DNA of 64,000 bases from Candidatus Nitricoxidivorans perseverans (GCA_030246985.1 CP107246.1:308282-372281); one strand, 5' to 3'. Positions 50,711-62,526 are shown, counted from the stretch's first letter. Notes: a model not told the origin generated them from the letters alone. A program made the numbers and translations.

Positions 50711-52882
50711 ATGATGCAGAGATTTTTTGCCCCCGCCATCGCACTGATGAATCGCCTGGGCTATGCGCAGAAGTTCGTGCTGCTGGCGGTGGTTTCCCTG
50801 CTGGCGATCGCCGTGGTGGGGATCAGTCCTCACAACAACCTCGACCTGCTCGTCGGGCTGTCGCGGCAGGAGTTGAAGGGCCTCGAACTGGTCGGCCCCG
50901 TTTCCATGACGGTACAGCGCGTCCAGGAACACCGCGGGATGTCCGCGATGCTGCTCGCGGGGCATGACGGAGAGGCTTTGCGCGACAGGCGCGCCGCCAA
51001 GGCGAAGGCTGTCGACGAGGCCTTCGGATCGCTTGAGGGGAAGATTTCATCCGGCCTCGCGCTCGGCGATGCCCTCCGAAACATCCGGGCGGACTGGGAA
51101 AGCCTGCGGAAGGAGGATTCCACCCGGACGGCGGAGGAGAGCTTCGACGCGCATACCCGACTGGTCGCGCGGGTACAGGCGTTCGGCGTGGATGCCACCG
51201 ATGAATACGCGCTGACCCTTGACCCGGAGCACGCCACCTATTACCTGATCGACACCGCGGTCAACAAGCTGCCGCATGCGATCGAGCATCTCGGCCAGTT
51301 GCGCGCCTACGGCGCCACCATTCTGGCGAGGAAGCAGGTTTCCGAAGCCCAGAAGATCAGGCTGCACACCTTGGTGGCGGGACTCGGCGACAGGCTCGGC
51401 GAGCTCAGTATCAATCTGGAGAAGGTCGGCCGCTACAACCCGGAAATGCGGGGTCAGGCCTCGGACATCGCCACGGACATCGCCAGTTCGGCACGTCTGG
51501 TCACCGATCTCGTGGGGACGGACATCCTCGCGGGCCGCTTCGCCACGGAACCCGACGCGTTCTTCGGGATGGCCACCGCATCCATCGACCGGAGCTACGA
51601 GCAACTGCGCGAATCCATGGTGCCGATGGCCAATGCCCTCATCAGGACGCGCCTGTCCGGGGCGGAGAATCTCCTGTATGCGAGCCTCGGCGTCACCCTG
51701 CTGCTGTTTCTGGCGGTCGCCTATCTCATGGGAAGCATCTACTACGCCATCGCGAGCAACGTCCGTTCGCTCGCGCGCTCCGCGCACGCATTCGCCGGCG
51801 GCGACACGCATGAGCGCGTGCACCTCGACGCGCATGACGAGCTCGCCCAGGTGGGCGACAGCTTCAACGAAATGGCCGATGGATTCAACGCGCTGATCGA
51901 GGAACAGCACGAACTGTCGCTGCATCTCGAAGAACGCGTCAGGAAGCGCACGAAGGAACTGGAACAGGCGCAAGTCGAAGCCGGTGCGCTGCTGCGCCGC
52001 AACCATGCACTGATGGATACGTCCCTCGACGGCATCCACGTCATGGACTTGCAGGGCAACGTGGTGGAGGCCAACGACGCCTTCTGCGCGATGCTGGGCT
52101 ACACGCAGGAAGAGGTGAAGCGGCTCAACGTGGCCGACTGGGACGTGCATTTTTCGAAGGAGGAATTGCGGGCGGCATTCAGGAACATCATCGGCAACAG
52201 CGCCATGATCGAAACCCGGCAGCGCCGCAAGGACGGCGCGCTGATCGACGTCGAGATCAGCACCTCCGGCATCGAGATCGATGGGCAGGTTTTCATTTTC
52301 GCCGCAAGCCGCGACATCACGGAACGCAAGAAGGCCGAGGAGGCGATCCACACCCTGGCCTTCCATGATCCGCTCACCGGGCTGTCCAACCGCCGCCTGC
52401 TGATCGAGCGGCTCCAGGCGGCCCTCCATGCTTCCGAACGGCGCAACAACCACGGCGCGGTGATGTTCGTCGATCTGGATCGGTTCAAGTCGCTCAACGA
52501 CGCGTTCGGACATGACTGCGGCGACCTGATGCTGAAGGAGGTGGCGGCCAGGATCAAGACGGTCGTGCGTGAAATGGATGCCGTGGCCAGGCTGGGCGGC
52601 GACGAGTTCATCGTTCTGGTCGAAGATCTCGGCGCGGATCGGGGCGAGGCTTCGCGCAAGGCCGGGCTGGTCGCCGAAAAGATTCGCGAGGCGCTGATGC
52701 GGCCCTACCTGCTCGATGGCCACGAGCATCGCGGTTCGAGCAGCATCGGCATCTGTCTTTTCCACGGCAACGGGGAGTCGGCCAATGCGCTGATTCAGCA
52801 TGCCGACAGGGCGATGTACCAGGCCAAAGAATCCGGGCGGAACGCGGTGCGTTTCTACGATCCGGCCGCGCAGAAGCCCTGA
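50711..52882 (+). CDS. Membrane diguanylate cyclase with PAS domain
   Basis: The 723-residue protein has a helix near residues 21-42, a large helical periplasmic sensor region (to about 315) and a second helix (LYASLGVTLLLFLAVAYLMG). HAMP, coiled-coil and PAS domains (about 430-545, MDTSLDGIHVMDLQGNVV) and a GGDEF domain follow. RLGGDEFIVLVED is an intact active site for making cyclic-di-GMP. The FVDLDRFKSLNDAFGHD block is also complete. No EAL domain is present. AAAGGAG precedes the ATG. Its last 28 bp overlap the convergent mobA. Confidence 0.92.
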   Translation: MMQRFFAPAIALMNRLGYAQKFVLLAVVSLLAIAVVGISPHNNLDLLVGLSRQELKGLELVGPVSMTVQRVQEHRGMSAMLLAGHDGEALRDRRAAKAKAVDEAFGSLEGKISSGLALGDALRNIRADWESLRKEDSTRTAEESFDAHTRLVARVQAFGVDATDEYALTLDPEHATYYLIDTAVNKLPHAIEHLGQLRAYGATILARKQVSEAQKIRLHTLVAGLGDRLGELSINLEKVGRYNPEMRGQASDIATDIASSARLVTDLVGTDILAGRFATEPDAFFGMATASIDRSYEQLRESMVPMANALIRTRLSGAENLLYASLGVTLLLFLAVAYLMGSIYYAIASNVRSLARSAHAFAGGDTHERVHLDAHDELAQVGDSFNEMADGFNALIEEQHELSLHLEERVRKRTKELEQAQVEAGALLRRNHALMDTSLDGIHVMDLQGNVVEANDAFCAMLGYTQEEVKRLNVADWDVHFSKEELRAAFRNIIGNSAMIETRQRRKDGALIDVEISTSGIEIDGQVFIFAASRDITERKKAEEAIHTLAFHDPLTGLSNRRLLIERLQAALHASERRNNHGAVMFVDLDRFKSLNDAFGHDCGDLMLKEVAARIKTVVREMDAVARLGGDEFIVLVEDLGADRGEASRKAGLVAEKIREALMRPYLLDGHEHRGSSSIGICLFHGNGESANALIQHADRAMYQAKESGRNAVRFYDPAAQKP

Positions 52883-53439
52883 AGCTCCTCCGGGGTGTTG
52901 ATGTTGGCGAAGGCGGCCTCGTCCTCGAAATCGACCTCGACGGCCGCCATTCGCCGCTGCCAGGCGCCGAAGCCGCGCTCGCCGCTCGCCAGCCATTGCT
53001 CCAGCTTCGGCAGCGCCTCGCGCCGGCAGAGCATGAACACCGGATGCGTTCCCCGCGCAGTCCGCGCGACGGCGATCATCGCGTCGCCAGCCAGCGCCGC
53101 GCGCAGCCGCGCGACAAGATCGGGAGGAAGGTGCGGGGCATCGCAGGGCGCCGTGGCCAGGAGCGGCGTCTCGCAGGCGGCCAGCCCCGCCTGAACGCCC
53201 GCGAGCGGGCCGGGGAAATTCGCGATGCGGTCTGAAACCACGGGGAGGCCGAAGGCGGCGTAGGCCGCCTCGTTGCGATTGGCGCTGAGGATCAGCCGGT
53301 CGACCTGAGGCGCGAGGCGCTCGATGACATGGGCGACCATCGGACGGCCGCGAAAGTCGATCAGGCCCTTGTCCGCGCCGCCCATGCGCCGGCCCTGGCC
53401 GCCGGCGAGGATGAGGCCGGTGACCGCTTCAGCCGCCAA
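52855..53439 (-). CDS. mobA: Molybdenum cofactor guanylyltransferase
   Basis: The 194-residue enzyme attaches GMP to molybdopterin. The nucleotide-binding start [20 protein letters not shown] and the block [15 protein letters not shown] near residue 90 are diagnostic. The only sensible start is TTG 53439, which gives [14 protein letters not shown] and overlaps moaA by 11 bp. It forms a two-gene unit with moaA, away from mobB-moeA-moaD-moaE at 34.4-36.8 kb. Confidence 0.9.
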   Translation of the reverse strand: MAAEAVTGLILAGGQGRRMGGADKGLIDFRGRPMVAHVIERLAPQVDRLILSANRNEAAYAAFGLPVVSDRIANFPGPLAGVQAGLAACETPLLATAPCDAPHLPPDLVARLRAALAGDAMIAVARTARGTHPVFMLCRREALPKLEQWLASGERGFGAWQRRMAAVEVDFEDEAAFANINTPEELQGFCAAGS

Positions 53440-54466
53440 TGTAGGACATCTCGATCTTCTTCGCCGCCGACAATTCCGCATTTCGAATCTCGGAATACCG
53501 GTCGGTGCGGCCGCTCCAGAGGCGGGCGATGGCGGCGGCGATCTCGTCGTCGGAGCGTCCCTCGCGCAGCAGGGCGCGCAGATCGTGGCCGCCGGCGGCG
53601 AACAGGCAGGTGTATATCTTGCCCTCGGTGGACAGCCGGGCGCGGGTGCAGGTCGAGCAGAAGGCCTGGGTGACCGATGAAATGACGCCGATCTCGCCGC
53701 CCCCGTCCCTGTAGCGCCAGCGCTCGGCCACTTCGCCCGCGTAGTTGGGGTCGGCGGGCTCCAGCGGGAATTCCGCGCCGATCCGGCGGACCACCTCGCC
53801 GGAAGGCACGACTTCCGCCATGTTCCAGTTGTTCGAGCTGCCGACGTCCATGTATTCGATGAAGCGCAGGATATGGCCGCTGCCGCGGAAGTGACGGGCC
53901 AGCGGCAGGATTTCATCGTCGTTGGCGCCGCGCTTGACCACCATGTTGATCTTGACGGGGATCAGGCCCGCCTCGGCGGCGTCGTCGATGCCTTCCAGCA
54001 CGCGGGCCACGGGAAAGTCGACGTCGTTCATGCGGCGGAAGACCGCGTCGTCGAGGGCGTCCAGGCTCACCGTGACGCGTGCCAGTCCGGCGTCGCGCAG
54101 GCTCCGGGCGCGCTTCGCGAGCAGGGAGCCGTTGGTGGTCAGCGTCACTTCCATGCCGGGGATGGCCGCCAAGAGCCCGATCAGGCGTTCGATGTCGCGC
54201 CGCAGCAGCGGCTCGCCGCCGGTCAGGCGAATCTTCCTGACGCCCTGGGCGGCGAACAGCCGGGCCAGGTGTTCGATTTCCTCGAAGGAGAGCAGATCGT
54301 CGCGCGCCAGGAAGCGATGGTCGGCGCCGAACGCCGTCCTCGGCATGCAATAGACGCAGCGGAAATTGCAGCGGTCGGTGATCGAGACGCGCAAATCGCG
54401 CACTGGGCGCCCGCGGGTGTCCAGCAACGGGGAGGAGGCGATGGAGTGGGCGGCCGGATTGTTCAT
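53429..54466 (-). CDS. moaA: GTP 3',8-cyclase (MoaA)
   Basis: The 345-residue radical-SAM enzyme starts molybdopterin synthesis from GTP. The SAM cluster motif CNFRCVYC is near residue 34, the second-cluster cysteines are in [19 protein letters not shown], and the chain ends in Gly-Gly as the family requires. ATG 54466 is chosen. A TTG 54 bp upstream would add 18 non-conserved residues. The gene lies 66 bp from tRNA-Asn on the same strand. Confidence 0.94.
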   Translation of the reverse strand: MNNPAAHSIASSPLLDTRGRPVRDLRVSITDRCNFRCVYCMPRTAFGADHRFLARDDLLSFEEIEHLARLFAAQGVRKIRLTGGEPLLRRDIERLIGLLAAIPGMEVTLTTNGSLLAKRARSLRDAGLARVTVSLDALDDAVFRRMNDVDFPVARVLEGIDDAAEAGLIPVKINMVVKRGANDDEILPLARHFRGSGHILRFIEYMDVGSSNNWNMAEVVPSGEVVRRIGAEFPLEPADPNYAGEVAERWRYRDGGGEIGVISSVTQAFCSTCTRARLSTEGKIYTCLFAAGGHDLRALLREGRSDDEIAAAIARLWSGRTDRYSEIRNAELSAAKKIEMSYIGG

Positions 54467-54532
54467 TGCGCCGGGTGTTTCCCGGAACGCATCATGAGAC
54501 GAAATGGTACACAATGGCAATGCGAGGTGATT

Positions 54533-54608
54533 TGGCTCCCCGACCTGGGCTCGAACCAGGGACCTACGGATTAACAGTCCGGCGCTCTACCGACTGAGCT
54601 ATCGGGGA
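54533..54608 (-). tRNA. tRNA-Asn (anticodon GTT)
   Basis: The 76-bp gene folds as a full cloverleaf on the minus strand. The acceptor stem TCCCCGA pairs with TCGGGGA, the anticodon loop CTGTTAA carries GTT, and the T-loop is GGTTCGAGC. A discriminator G and an encoded CCA end follow. No match to an integrated element is seen beside it. Confidence 0.97.
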
Positions 54609-54660
54609 TCAATCGGAAGGCGCGAATCTTAGACACTTGGCAGGAGTCCGTCAAGAGAAC

Positions 54661-56292
54661 ATGGACGACAGTCGAATCTTCCACAAGACGCCGGCTGGCG
54701 AGGAGGCGGTGCGCGAGCGCACGCGGCTGGTCCAGCGCAATTTGCGCACGGTGCTGATCATCGTCGACGGATATGCCGATGTGGCCGAGCTGAAGCGCAA
54801 GGCCGGCGATGCCGCGATGGTGGACGACACCCTGGCGGAACTGGAAGCCCTCGGCCTGATCGAGTCGCTCGATGCTGCCCACCGAGCCCCCGGGGAGCCG
54901 GCCGAGGTGTCGGCCTGCGTGCGTGTGGTTCCCGGCTTCGTCGAGCCGATGTCCGACGTGCCGGTGGCGGCGGAGATGCCGTCTCGCAAGCCGTCCCGGC
55001 CTTCGCTGCCGGAGGGGGCGTCGGCGTGGTGGCGAGGATTCCTGCGACGTCGGAGCGGCCGGAAGAAGGTGCGCCGCCCCTCTCCCCGCATCGGCCTGCC
55101 GGCATGGATCGCCGGCGGCCTGCTCGGCAGCGTGGCGCTCGCGGTTCTGGCTGTCCTGCTGTTTCCCTACGGCAATTATCGGCCCGACGTCGAGCGGTGG
55201 CTGTCGGGGGCGCTGCACGACACGGTCAAGGTGGGCGGCCTGGGCGTTCGCTTCGCGCCGTTCCCGAACATCACCCTGAGCCAGGTGACGGTGGGAACTG
55301 ACGGCCATGCCTCGGCGGCGTCCGTTCGCGTGCTGCCCGAGCCTTCCTTCCTGTTCGGAAGCCGCAAGAGGATTCGCGAGGTGCGTGTCGAAGGGGTTCG
55401 GCTTTCCCAGGCGGGCATCGAACGGGCGGCGCGCTGGCTGCCGGCCGACGCCCTGGGGAACGTGACGCTCGGCCGGCTGATCCTGAAAGACGTGTCGGTC
55501 GATTTCGGGCAGACGTCGGCCGACGGGCTGTCGGGCGAGGGCGTGATCGATCCGGAGCGCGGGCTGGTGAAATGGTCCCTGCGAAATCGGGAAGGCACGT
55601 TGCGGCTGGAAGTCAGTCCCGGCAAGACGGCGGCGGAAATCTCAGCCTCCGGCACCCTGTGGAAGACTCCTTTCCAGCCGGCGCTGCTTTTCGATGCGCT
55701 GACGGTCCAGGGGGAACTCTCGGCCGGGCGCTTCCGTTTCGGCACGTTCGACGGACGCCTTTACGATGGACAGGTCGAAGGGGCCGGCGTGCTTGCCTGG
55801 GGCAAGGAGGGCGCCCGTTTTGAAGGCGACCTGGAATTCAGGCGGCTGGCGGCCGACCGGCTGCTGGCCGCACTTTCGACGGCACCCGCCATCGAAGGGG
55901 CCGCGAGCGGCCGGCTGCGCCTGGAGGCGCAGGCGCCCGCGCTGGCCGGGCTTGCCGCCGCCGTCCGGATGGCGGGCCGCTTCGACATCGCCCAGGGCGT
56001 TCTCAAGCGCATCGATCTCGCCGAGGCGATTCGCGCCCGCGCCCCGATCCGGGGCGGCGCGACGCGCTTCGAGCAGTTCTCCGGCGGCTTTGCCGCCGAC
56101 GAGCGGGGCGTGCGCCTGACGGACCTGCAACTGGCCTCCGGCCTGATGCGGGCGTCGGGACAGGCGACGGCGGCCGGCGGGAAACTCGACGGCGGCGCCG
56201 TCGTGGAAATGCGGGGCAGCGCCGGCGCCATGCGCGCCGGCATGGCCATCGCCGGCAGCGTTGGCGATCCGGAGTTGAAGCCCCGCCGGTAG
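54661..56292 (+). CDS. AsmA-like protein with cytoplasmic N-terminal domain
   Basis: The 543-residue protein begins with a soluble, helical region of about 150 residues (QRNLRTVLIIVDGYADVAEL and DDTLAELEALGLIE), which resembles a small winged-helix or tetratricopeptide-free regulatory domain. A single membrane helix follows (WIAGGLLGSVALAVLAVLLF, about residue 155-175), then a periplasmic AsmA-like beta region with DVSVDFGQ and a C-terminal AsmA-2 type end. The N-terminal piece is not usual for AsmA proteins. The start is ATG 54661, 52 bp after the tRNA on the opposite strand. Function is unknown. Confidence 0.6.
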   Translation: MDDSRIFHKTPAGEEAVRERTRLVQRNLRTVLIIVDGYADVAELKRKAGDAAMVDDTLAELEALGLIESLDAAHRAPGEPAEVSACVRVVPGFVEPMSDVPVAAEMPSRKPSRPSLPEGASAWWRGFLRRRSGRKKVRRPSPRIGLPAWIAGGLLGSVALAVLAVLLFPYGNYRPDVERWLSGALHDTVKVGGLGVRFAPFPNITLSQVTVGTDGHASAASVRVLPEPSFLFGSRKRIREVRVEGVRLSQAGIERAARWLPADALGNVTLGRLILKDVSVDFGQTSADGLSGEGVIDPERGLVKWSLRNREGTLRLEVSPGKTAAEISASGTLWKTPFQPALLFDALTVQGELSAGRFRFGTFDGRLYDGQVEGAGVLAWGKEGARFEGDLEFRRLAADRLLAALSTAPAIEGAASGRLRLEAQAPALAGLAAAVRMAGRFDIAQGVLKRIDLAEAIRARAPIRGGATRFEQFSGGFAADERGVRLTDLQLASGLMRASGQATAAGGKLDGGAVVEMRGSAGAMRAGMAIAGSVGDPELKPRR

Positions 56293-56293
56293 A

Positions 56294-57514
56294 TCAGCCT
56301 TCCCGCAACACCGTCGCCATGGCGTCGGCCACGGCGTCGATGTTCCGGCTGTTCAGCGCCGCCAGGCAGACGCGGCCGGTGCCGACGGCGTAGATGCCAT
56401 GCTCGTTCTTCAGCCGCTCCACCTGGGCGGCGGTGAGGCCGGTGTAGGAGAACATGCCGCGCTGCCTGGCCACGAAGGAAAAGTCCTGGGCGACGCCCCG
56501 GGCCTTGAGCTTTTCGACGAGGCCGGTGCGCATGGCGCGGATGCGGTCGCGCATGCCGGCCAGTTCGTCCTCCCACATGCCGCGCAGTTCCGGACTGGAG
56601 AGCACGGCGGCGACGATGGCCCCGCCGTGGGTGGGCGGATTGGAATAGTTGGTGCGGATCACGCGCTTGAGCTGCGAGAGCACGCGGGCCGATTCGTCCC
56701 GGCTCGCCGTGACGATGGACAGCGCGCCGACGCGCTCGCCGTAGAGCGAGAACGACTTGGAGAAGGAACTGGAGACGAAGAACTGGAGGCCGGACTCGGC
56801 GAAGAGCCTGAGCGCCACGGCGTCGGGCTCGATGCCGTCGGCGAAGCCCTGGTAGGCCATGTCGATGAAGGCGACCAGGTTGCGCTCCCGAATGGCGGCG
56901 ACGACTTTCTTCCACTGGTCGACGCTCAGGTCGGCGCCGGTCGGGTTGTGGCAGCATGCGTGGAGCAGGACGATCGACTTCTCGGGCAGCCCGGCGAGGC
57001 AGGCCATCATGGCCGGGAAGTTCACGCCGCGCGTTTCCGCGTCGTAGTAGGGATAGCTTTCCACCGCGAAACCGGCCGACTCGAACAGTGCCTTGTGGTT
57101 TTCCCAGCTGGGGTCGGAGATGTGGATGCCGGCGTCGGGCAGCAGGCGCTTGAGGTAGTCGGCGCCGACCTTCAGCGCGCCGGTGCCGCCCAGGCATTGC
57201 GCGGTGATCACGCGGCCCTCGGCCAGCAGCGGCGAATCCTTGCCGAACAGCAGGTTCTGCACGGCCTGGTTATAGGCGGGCGAGCCTTCGATGGGCTGGT
57301 AGCCGCGCGGGGGCTGGGCTTTGATGCGTGCCGCCTCGGCCGACCTGACCGCGGCGAGCAGGGGAATCTTGCCCTCGTCGCTGTAATAGACGCCGACGCC
57401 GAGGTTGACCTTGTTCGGATTGGTATCGGCATTGAAGGCCTCGGTGAGGCCCAGGATGGGGTCGCGCGGCGCCATGTCGACGGCGGCGAAAATGGATGCC
57501 ATTGGGGATGCCAT
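56294..57514 (-). CDS. tyrB: Aromatic/aspartate aminotransferase
   Basis: The 406-residue class I aminotransferase transfers amino groups between aromatic amino acids or aspartate and 2-oxoglutarate. [17 protein letters not shown] near the start, [13 protein letters not shown] near residue 195 and the PLP-lysine motif [18 protein letters not shown] near residue 257 are typical of AspC/TyrB. Which substrate dominates cannot be told. ATG 57514 is used (MASPMASIF), with a second ATG at 57502. It is divergent from uvrB, and its stop lies 1 bp from that of the convergent AsmA-like gene. Confidence 0.9.
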   Translation of the reverse strand: MASPMASIFAAVDMAPRDPILGLTEAFNADTNPNKVNLGVGVYYSDEGKIPLLAAVRSAEAARIKAQPPRGYQPIEGSPAYNQAVQNLLFGKDSPLLAEGRVITAQCLGGTGALKVGADYLKRLLPDAGIHISDPSWENHKALFESAGFAVESYPYYDAETRGVNFPAMMACLAGLPEKSIVLLHACCHNPTGADLSVDQWKKVVAAIRERNLVAFIDMAYQGFADGIEPDAVALRLFAESGLQFFVSSSFSKSFSLYGERVGALSIVTASRDESARVLSQLKRVIRTNYSNPPTHGGAIVAAVLSSPELRGMWEDELAGMRDRIRAMRTGLVEKLKARGVAQDFSFVARQRGMFSYTGLTAAQVERLKNEHGIYAVGTGRVCLAALNSRNIDAVADAMATVLREG

Positions 57515-57581
57515 TTGCGTTCCTGAGTGGTTCCTTGAAAAGCGGGCAATAATACCCGCGAATCCTGTCACCTGCCTGACG

Positions 57582-59612
<2,031 letters not shown>

Positions 59613-59613
59613 T

Positions 59614-59629
59614 TGTCGGGTTTGCGACA
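59614..59629 (+). promoter_or_regulatory. NifA upstream activator sequence (TGT-N10-ACA)
   Basis: TGT (59614-59616) and ACA (59627-59629) are separated by exactly 10 bp, the consensus site for NifA. The centre lies about 85 bp before the expected transcription start of nifV, in the normal range for NifA sites. It begins right after the uvrB stop. Confidence 0.75.
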
Positions 59630-59680
59630 CGGGCGTGGTCGTGCAGATGTAAGCGGCTGATATGACGGCGGTTCCGTTGC

Positions 59681-59696
59681 GGGCACCGGATTTGCT
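59681..59696 (+). promoter_or_regulatory. Sigma-54 promoter of nifV
   Basis: GGGCAC, then 5 bp, then TTGCT matches the -24/-12 consensus (TGGCAC-N5-TTGCW) at all but the first base, with the GG and GC doublets separated by 10 bp as required. The expected transcription start is near 59707. With the NifA site upstream, it should be active only when fixed nitrogen and oxygen are low. Confidence 0.8.
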
Positions 59697-59719
59697 AAAG
59701 CTCAGGCATGGAGCCCGAC

Positions 59720-60838
59720 ATGCCGCCCACCGTCACCATCAACGACACCACGCTGCGGGACGGCGAGCAGTCGGCCGGCGTCGCCTTCAGCCTGGCCGAA
59801 AAGCTCGACATCGCGCGCCGTCTCGACGCGCTCGGCGTGCCCGAGATGGAAGTCGGCATCCCGGCCATGGGCGCGGCCGAGCGCGACGGCATCCGCGCCG
59901 TCGCCGGACTCGGCCTTTCAGCCCGGCTGATGGTATGGAGCCGCATGCATGCGGACGACATCGCCGCCTGCCGCGGTCTCGGCGCGCATCTGATCGACAT
60001 CTCGGCGCCGGCCTCCGACCAGCACTTGCGTTCCAAGCTGGCCAGGGACAGGGGCTGGCTGCTGGCCTCGGTGGCGCGGCATGTGGCCCTGGCGCTCGAC
60101 GCCGGCATGGAGGTCTGCGTCGGCGGCGAGGATGCTTCCCGCGCCGCCCCGGATTTCCTGAAGCGCCTGGTCGAAACGGCCCAGTTGGCCGGGGCGCGGC
60201 GCTTCCGTTTCGCCGACACGCTCGGCGTGCTCGACCCATTTTCCGTCCATGAGCGCATCGCCGCGCTGCGCAGGATCAGCGACATCGAGATCGAGATGCA
60301 CGCCCACGACGACCTCGGCATGGCCACCGCCAACACGCTGGCGGCCGTGCGCGCCGGGGCGACCCACGTCAACACCACCGTCAACGGACTCGGCGAGCGT
60401 GCCGGCAATGCGCCGCTCGAAGAGGTCGTGCTCGGGCTTCGCCAGTGCCACGGCATCGAAACCGGCGTCGACCTGCGCCGGTTTCCGGCGCTGTCGGAAC
60501 GTGTGGCAAGCGCGGCGGGGCGGCCCGTGGCCTGGCAGAAGAGCGTGGTGGGCGAGGGCGTTTTCACCCACGAAGCCGGCATCCATGTCGATGGGCTGCT
60601 CAAGGATGCCGACAACTACCAGGGATTCGACCCGCGGCTCGTCGGCCGCCGCCATCGCGTCGTGCTCGGCAAGCATTCGGGCCGTCACTCCGTGCAACTG
60701 GTGATGTCCCGGCTGGGCCGCCGGCTCGACGCCGCCGAGGCCGAATCGCTGCTTGCGCGCGTGCGCGGCTTCGTCGCCGCGCGCAAGCGGCCGCCGGGCG
60801 ACGGCGAATTGCTGCAACTTCTGGCGGAGGCGCCATGA
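59720..60838 (+). CDS. nifV: Homocitrate synthase NifV
   Basis: The 372-residue enzyme condenses acetyl-CoA and 2-oxoglutarate to homocitrate, a component of the nitrogenase iron-molybdenum cofactor. [39 protein letters not shown] and the closing [12 protein letters not shown] are conserved in the family, and the nif neighbours point to NifV rather than LeuA. The ATG at 59708 would sit at the predicted transcription start without a leader. ATG 59720 has GGAG at 59710-59713, 6 bp upstream, and is chosen. Its stop overlaps nifW by 4 bp. Confidence 0.92.
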   Translation: MPPTVTINDTTLRDGEQSAGVAFSLAEKLDIARRLDALGVPEMEVGIPAMGAAERDGIRAVAGLGLSARLMVWSRMHADDIAACRGLGAHLIDISAPASDQHLRSKLARDRGWLLASVARHVALALDAGMEVCVGGEDASRAAPDFLKRLVETAQLAGARRFRFADTLGVLDPFSVHERIAALRRISDIEIEMHAHDDLGMATANTLAAVRAGATHVNTTVNGLGERAGNAPLEEVVLGLRQCHGIETGVDLRRFPALSERVASAAGRPVAWQKSVVGEGVFTHEAGIHVDGLLKDADNYQGFDPRLVGRRHRVVLGKHSGRHSVQLVMSRLGRRLDAAEAESLLARVRGFVAARKRPPGDGELLQLLAEAP

Positions 60839-61158
60839 ACGGAATCGACTACGACTTCGCGGCGGACACCGCCGACTGCGGAAGCGCCGAGGACTTCCTC
60901 GAACACTTCGGCATTTCCTGCGAGCGGTCTGTGGTGCATGTCCATCGCCTGCACATCCTGCAACGCTTCCACGACTATCTGGCCGCCAACGCAACGGTGG
61001 GCGTGACGAGCCGCGACGAGTATCGCGGCTGGCTCCTGCGCGCCTACGACGACTTCGTGCATTCCGATGCGCTGACCGAGAAGGTGTTCGGCGTGTTCAG
61101 GCGCGCCGCGGGCATCGCCATCGTACCCATCTCGGCCATCGGCCGCGCGAGCCGCTGA
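60835..61158 (+). CDS. nifW: Nitrogenase-stabilising/protective protein NifW
   Basis: The 107-residue protein binds the MoFe protein and helps its assembly or oxygen protection. The conserved core is [20 protein letters not shown] followed by [11 protein letters not shown], and the helical C-terminus matches the family length. It overlaps nifV by 4 bp and nifZ by 1 bp, giving one coupled nifVWZ unit. Confidence 0.9.
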   Translation: MNGIDYDFAADTADCGSAEDFLEHFGISCERSVVHVHRLHILQRFHDYLAANATVGVTSRDEYRGWLLRAYDDFVHSDALTEKVFGVFRRAAGIAIVPISAIGRASR

Positions 61159-61679
61159 TGCGCACGCGCTGGGACATCGGCGACACGCTGCGGGTCGTGC
61201 GCAACGTCCGAAACGACGGCACCTGGCCCGGCGCCGACACCGGTGCGCTGCTGGTCCGGCGCGGCAGCGTCGGCACCGTCGTCGATATCGGCACCTTCCT
61301 CCAGGACCAGGTCATCTACTCGCTGCATTTCCTTGACACGGACCGCATCGTCGGCTGCCGCGAAGAGGAACTGATCGGCGCCGACGAGGCGTGGGCTCCC
61401 AGTGTTTTCGAGTTCCGGCAGCGCGTCGTCGCCGCGAAAACCCTGGCCGCCGCGGGCAAGACGCTGGTGCCTGCGGGCGGCGCCGGAGGGGTGCTCAAGG
61501 TGGTGCAACAACCCGAAGGCTTCGCCTGCCATGTCCACTTCGATTGCCAGCCGGGCCGGGTGTTTGTCGTGCCGGAATCCGCATTGGCGGAAGCCGGACC
61601 GGCGTATCAATCCTCCGCCTCCGCCTCCGCTCCGTCCCGCCTCGGCACGGTTTGCGGGTCGCAGGTGATTTCTCGATAG
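61158..61679 (+). CDS. nifZ: Nitrogenase maturation protein NifZ
   Basis: The 173-residue protein is needed for P-cluster maturation of the second half of the MoFe protein. VRNVRNDGTWPGADTGALLV, DIGTFLQDQVIYSLHFLD and GCREEELI are diagnostic. The conserved part ends near VFVVPESALAEAG. The last 25-30 residues are Ser/Ala-rich and lie over the end of the convergent rnfH gene (73-bp overlap), so the tail looks like a read-through extension. Confidence 0.9.
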   Translation: MRTRWDIGDTLRVVRNVRNDGTWPGADTGALLVRRGSVGTVVDIGTFLQDQVIYSLHFLDTDRIVGCREEELIGADEAWAPSVFEFRQRVVAAKTLAAAGKTLVPAGGAGGVLKVVQQPEGFACHVHFDCQPGRVFVVPESALAEAGPAYQSSASASAPSRLGTVCGSQVISR

Positions 61680-61888
61680 ATTTCGACGCGGTCGCCGGGT
61701 TTCAGCGCGGCCCCGGGTTTCACCACCCGGCCGAAGACGCCGACCTTCTGCGTGGCCAGGTCGATGTGGGGGAACATCCTGAGAATTCCGGAATGTTCGA
61801 TGGCGTCCTCGACGGTGGCATCGTCGGGCACCTCGATGGTGAGCCAGACCTGTTGCATGGATTCCGAATAAACGACGCCGATTTGCAT
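61607..61888 (-). CDS. rnfH: RnfH family protein
   Basis: The 93-residue ubiquitin-like protein (UPF0125/RnfH) often accompanies rnf genes. QIGVVYSESMQQVWLTIEVP and GVFGRVVKPGAALKPGDRVEIYR are typical. ATG 61888 is used because it gives this start. It lies 1 bp after rnfE and is the last gene of the rnf run. The acidic tail is encoded over the nifZ end. Confidence 0.88.
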   Translation of the reverse strand: MQIGVVYSESMQQVWLTIEVPDDATVEDAIEHSGILRMFPHIDLATQKVGVFGRVVKPGAALKPGDRVEIYREITCDPQTVPRRDGAEAEAED

Positions 61889-61889
61889 G

Positions 61890-62525
61890 CTATGCCTCCC
61901 TGTGCCGCCCATGGACGTTCTTCGCCGCCAGCAGCAGGCCCAGCACCAGGAAGCCGGCCGGCGGCAGGACCATCATCAGCATGCCGCCGTAGCCGGGCAG
62001 CACGGTGATTTCCATGAAGGCGAATTCCGGGCCGAGCAGCAGGCTGGCCTGCGAGAACAGGGTGCCGGCGCCGAGGAGTTCGCGCACCAGGCCGATCACG
62101 GTGAGGGCGGCGGTGAAGCCAAGCCCCATGGCGATTCCGTCGACGAGCGCGGCCGGAACCGGCTGGCGCGAGGCGAAGGATTCTGCCCGGCCGAGCACCG
62201 CGCAGTTGACGACGATGAGGGCGATGAAGAGGCCCAGAACTTTGTAGAGGTCGTGGAACCAGGCGTTGAGGCTCATGTCGACCAGCGTCACCATGGTGGC
62301 GATGAGGCTGATATAGACGGGGATGCGCACATGGGGCGAAACGAAGTCTCGGATGGCGGCGACCATGACGTTCGAGGCGACCAGCACGACGGTGGTCGCC
62401 AGCCCCATGCCGAGGCCGTTGGTGCCGCTGGTGGTCACCGCCATGGTCGGACACAGGCCCAGCATCTGGGCGAAGACCACGTTCTGGTCCCACAGGCCGT
62501 TCTTCGTGATTTGCCGGTAGTCCAT
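61890..62525 (-). CDS. rnfE: Electron transport complex subunit RnfE
   Basis: The 211-residue membrane subunit has about six helices. NGLWDQNVVFAQMLGLCPTM is the conserved start, where the Cys belongs to a half-membrane iron site shared with RnfA. LIVVNCAVLGRAESFAS is also conserved and holds a second Cys. Rnf complexes move electrons between NADH and ferredoxin at the expense of an ion gradient. Next to nif genes the likely task is to reduce the ferredoxin or flavodoxin that feeds nitrogenase. It lies 1 bp after rnfG. Confidence 0.94.
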   Translation of the reverse strand: MDYRQITKNGLWDQNVVFAQMLGLCPTMAVTTSGTNGLGMGLATTVVLVASNVMVAAIRDFVSPHVRIPVYISLIATMVTLVDMSLNAWFHDLYKVLGLFIALIVVNCAVLGRAESFASRQPVPAALVDGIAMGLGFTAALTVIGLVRELLGAGTLFSQASLLLGPEFAFMEITVLPGYGGMLMMVLPPAGFLVLGLLLAAKNVHGRHREA

Positions 62526-62526
62526 G

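Noticed and set aside
54533..54660. Integration site for a mobile element at tRNA-Asn
   Set aside because: No integrase gene and no partial repeat of the tRNA 3' end were noticed in the window. The flanking genes are ordinary.
57515..57581. LexA box in front of uvrB
   Set aside because: No CTGT-N8-ACAG palindrome is present between tyrB and uvrB. GCGGG/CCCGC nearby is only a 5-bp inverted repeat.
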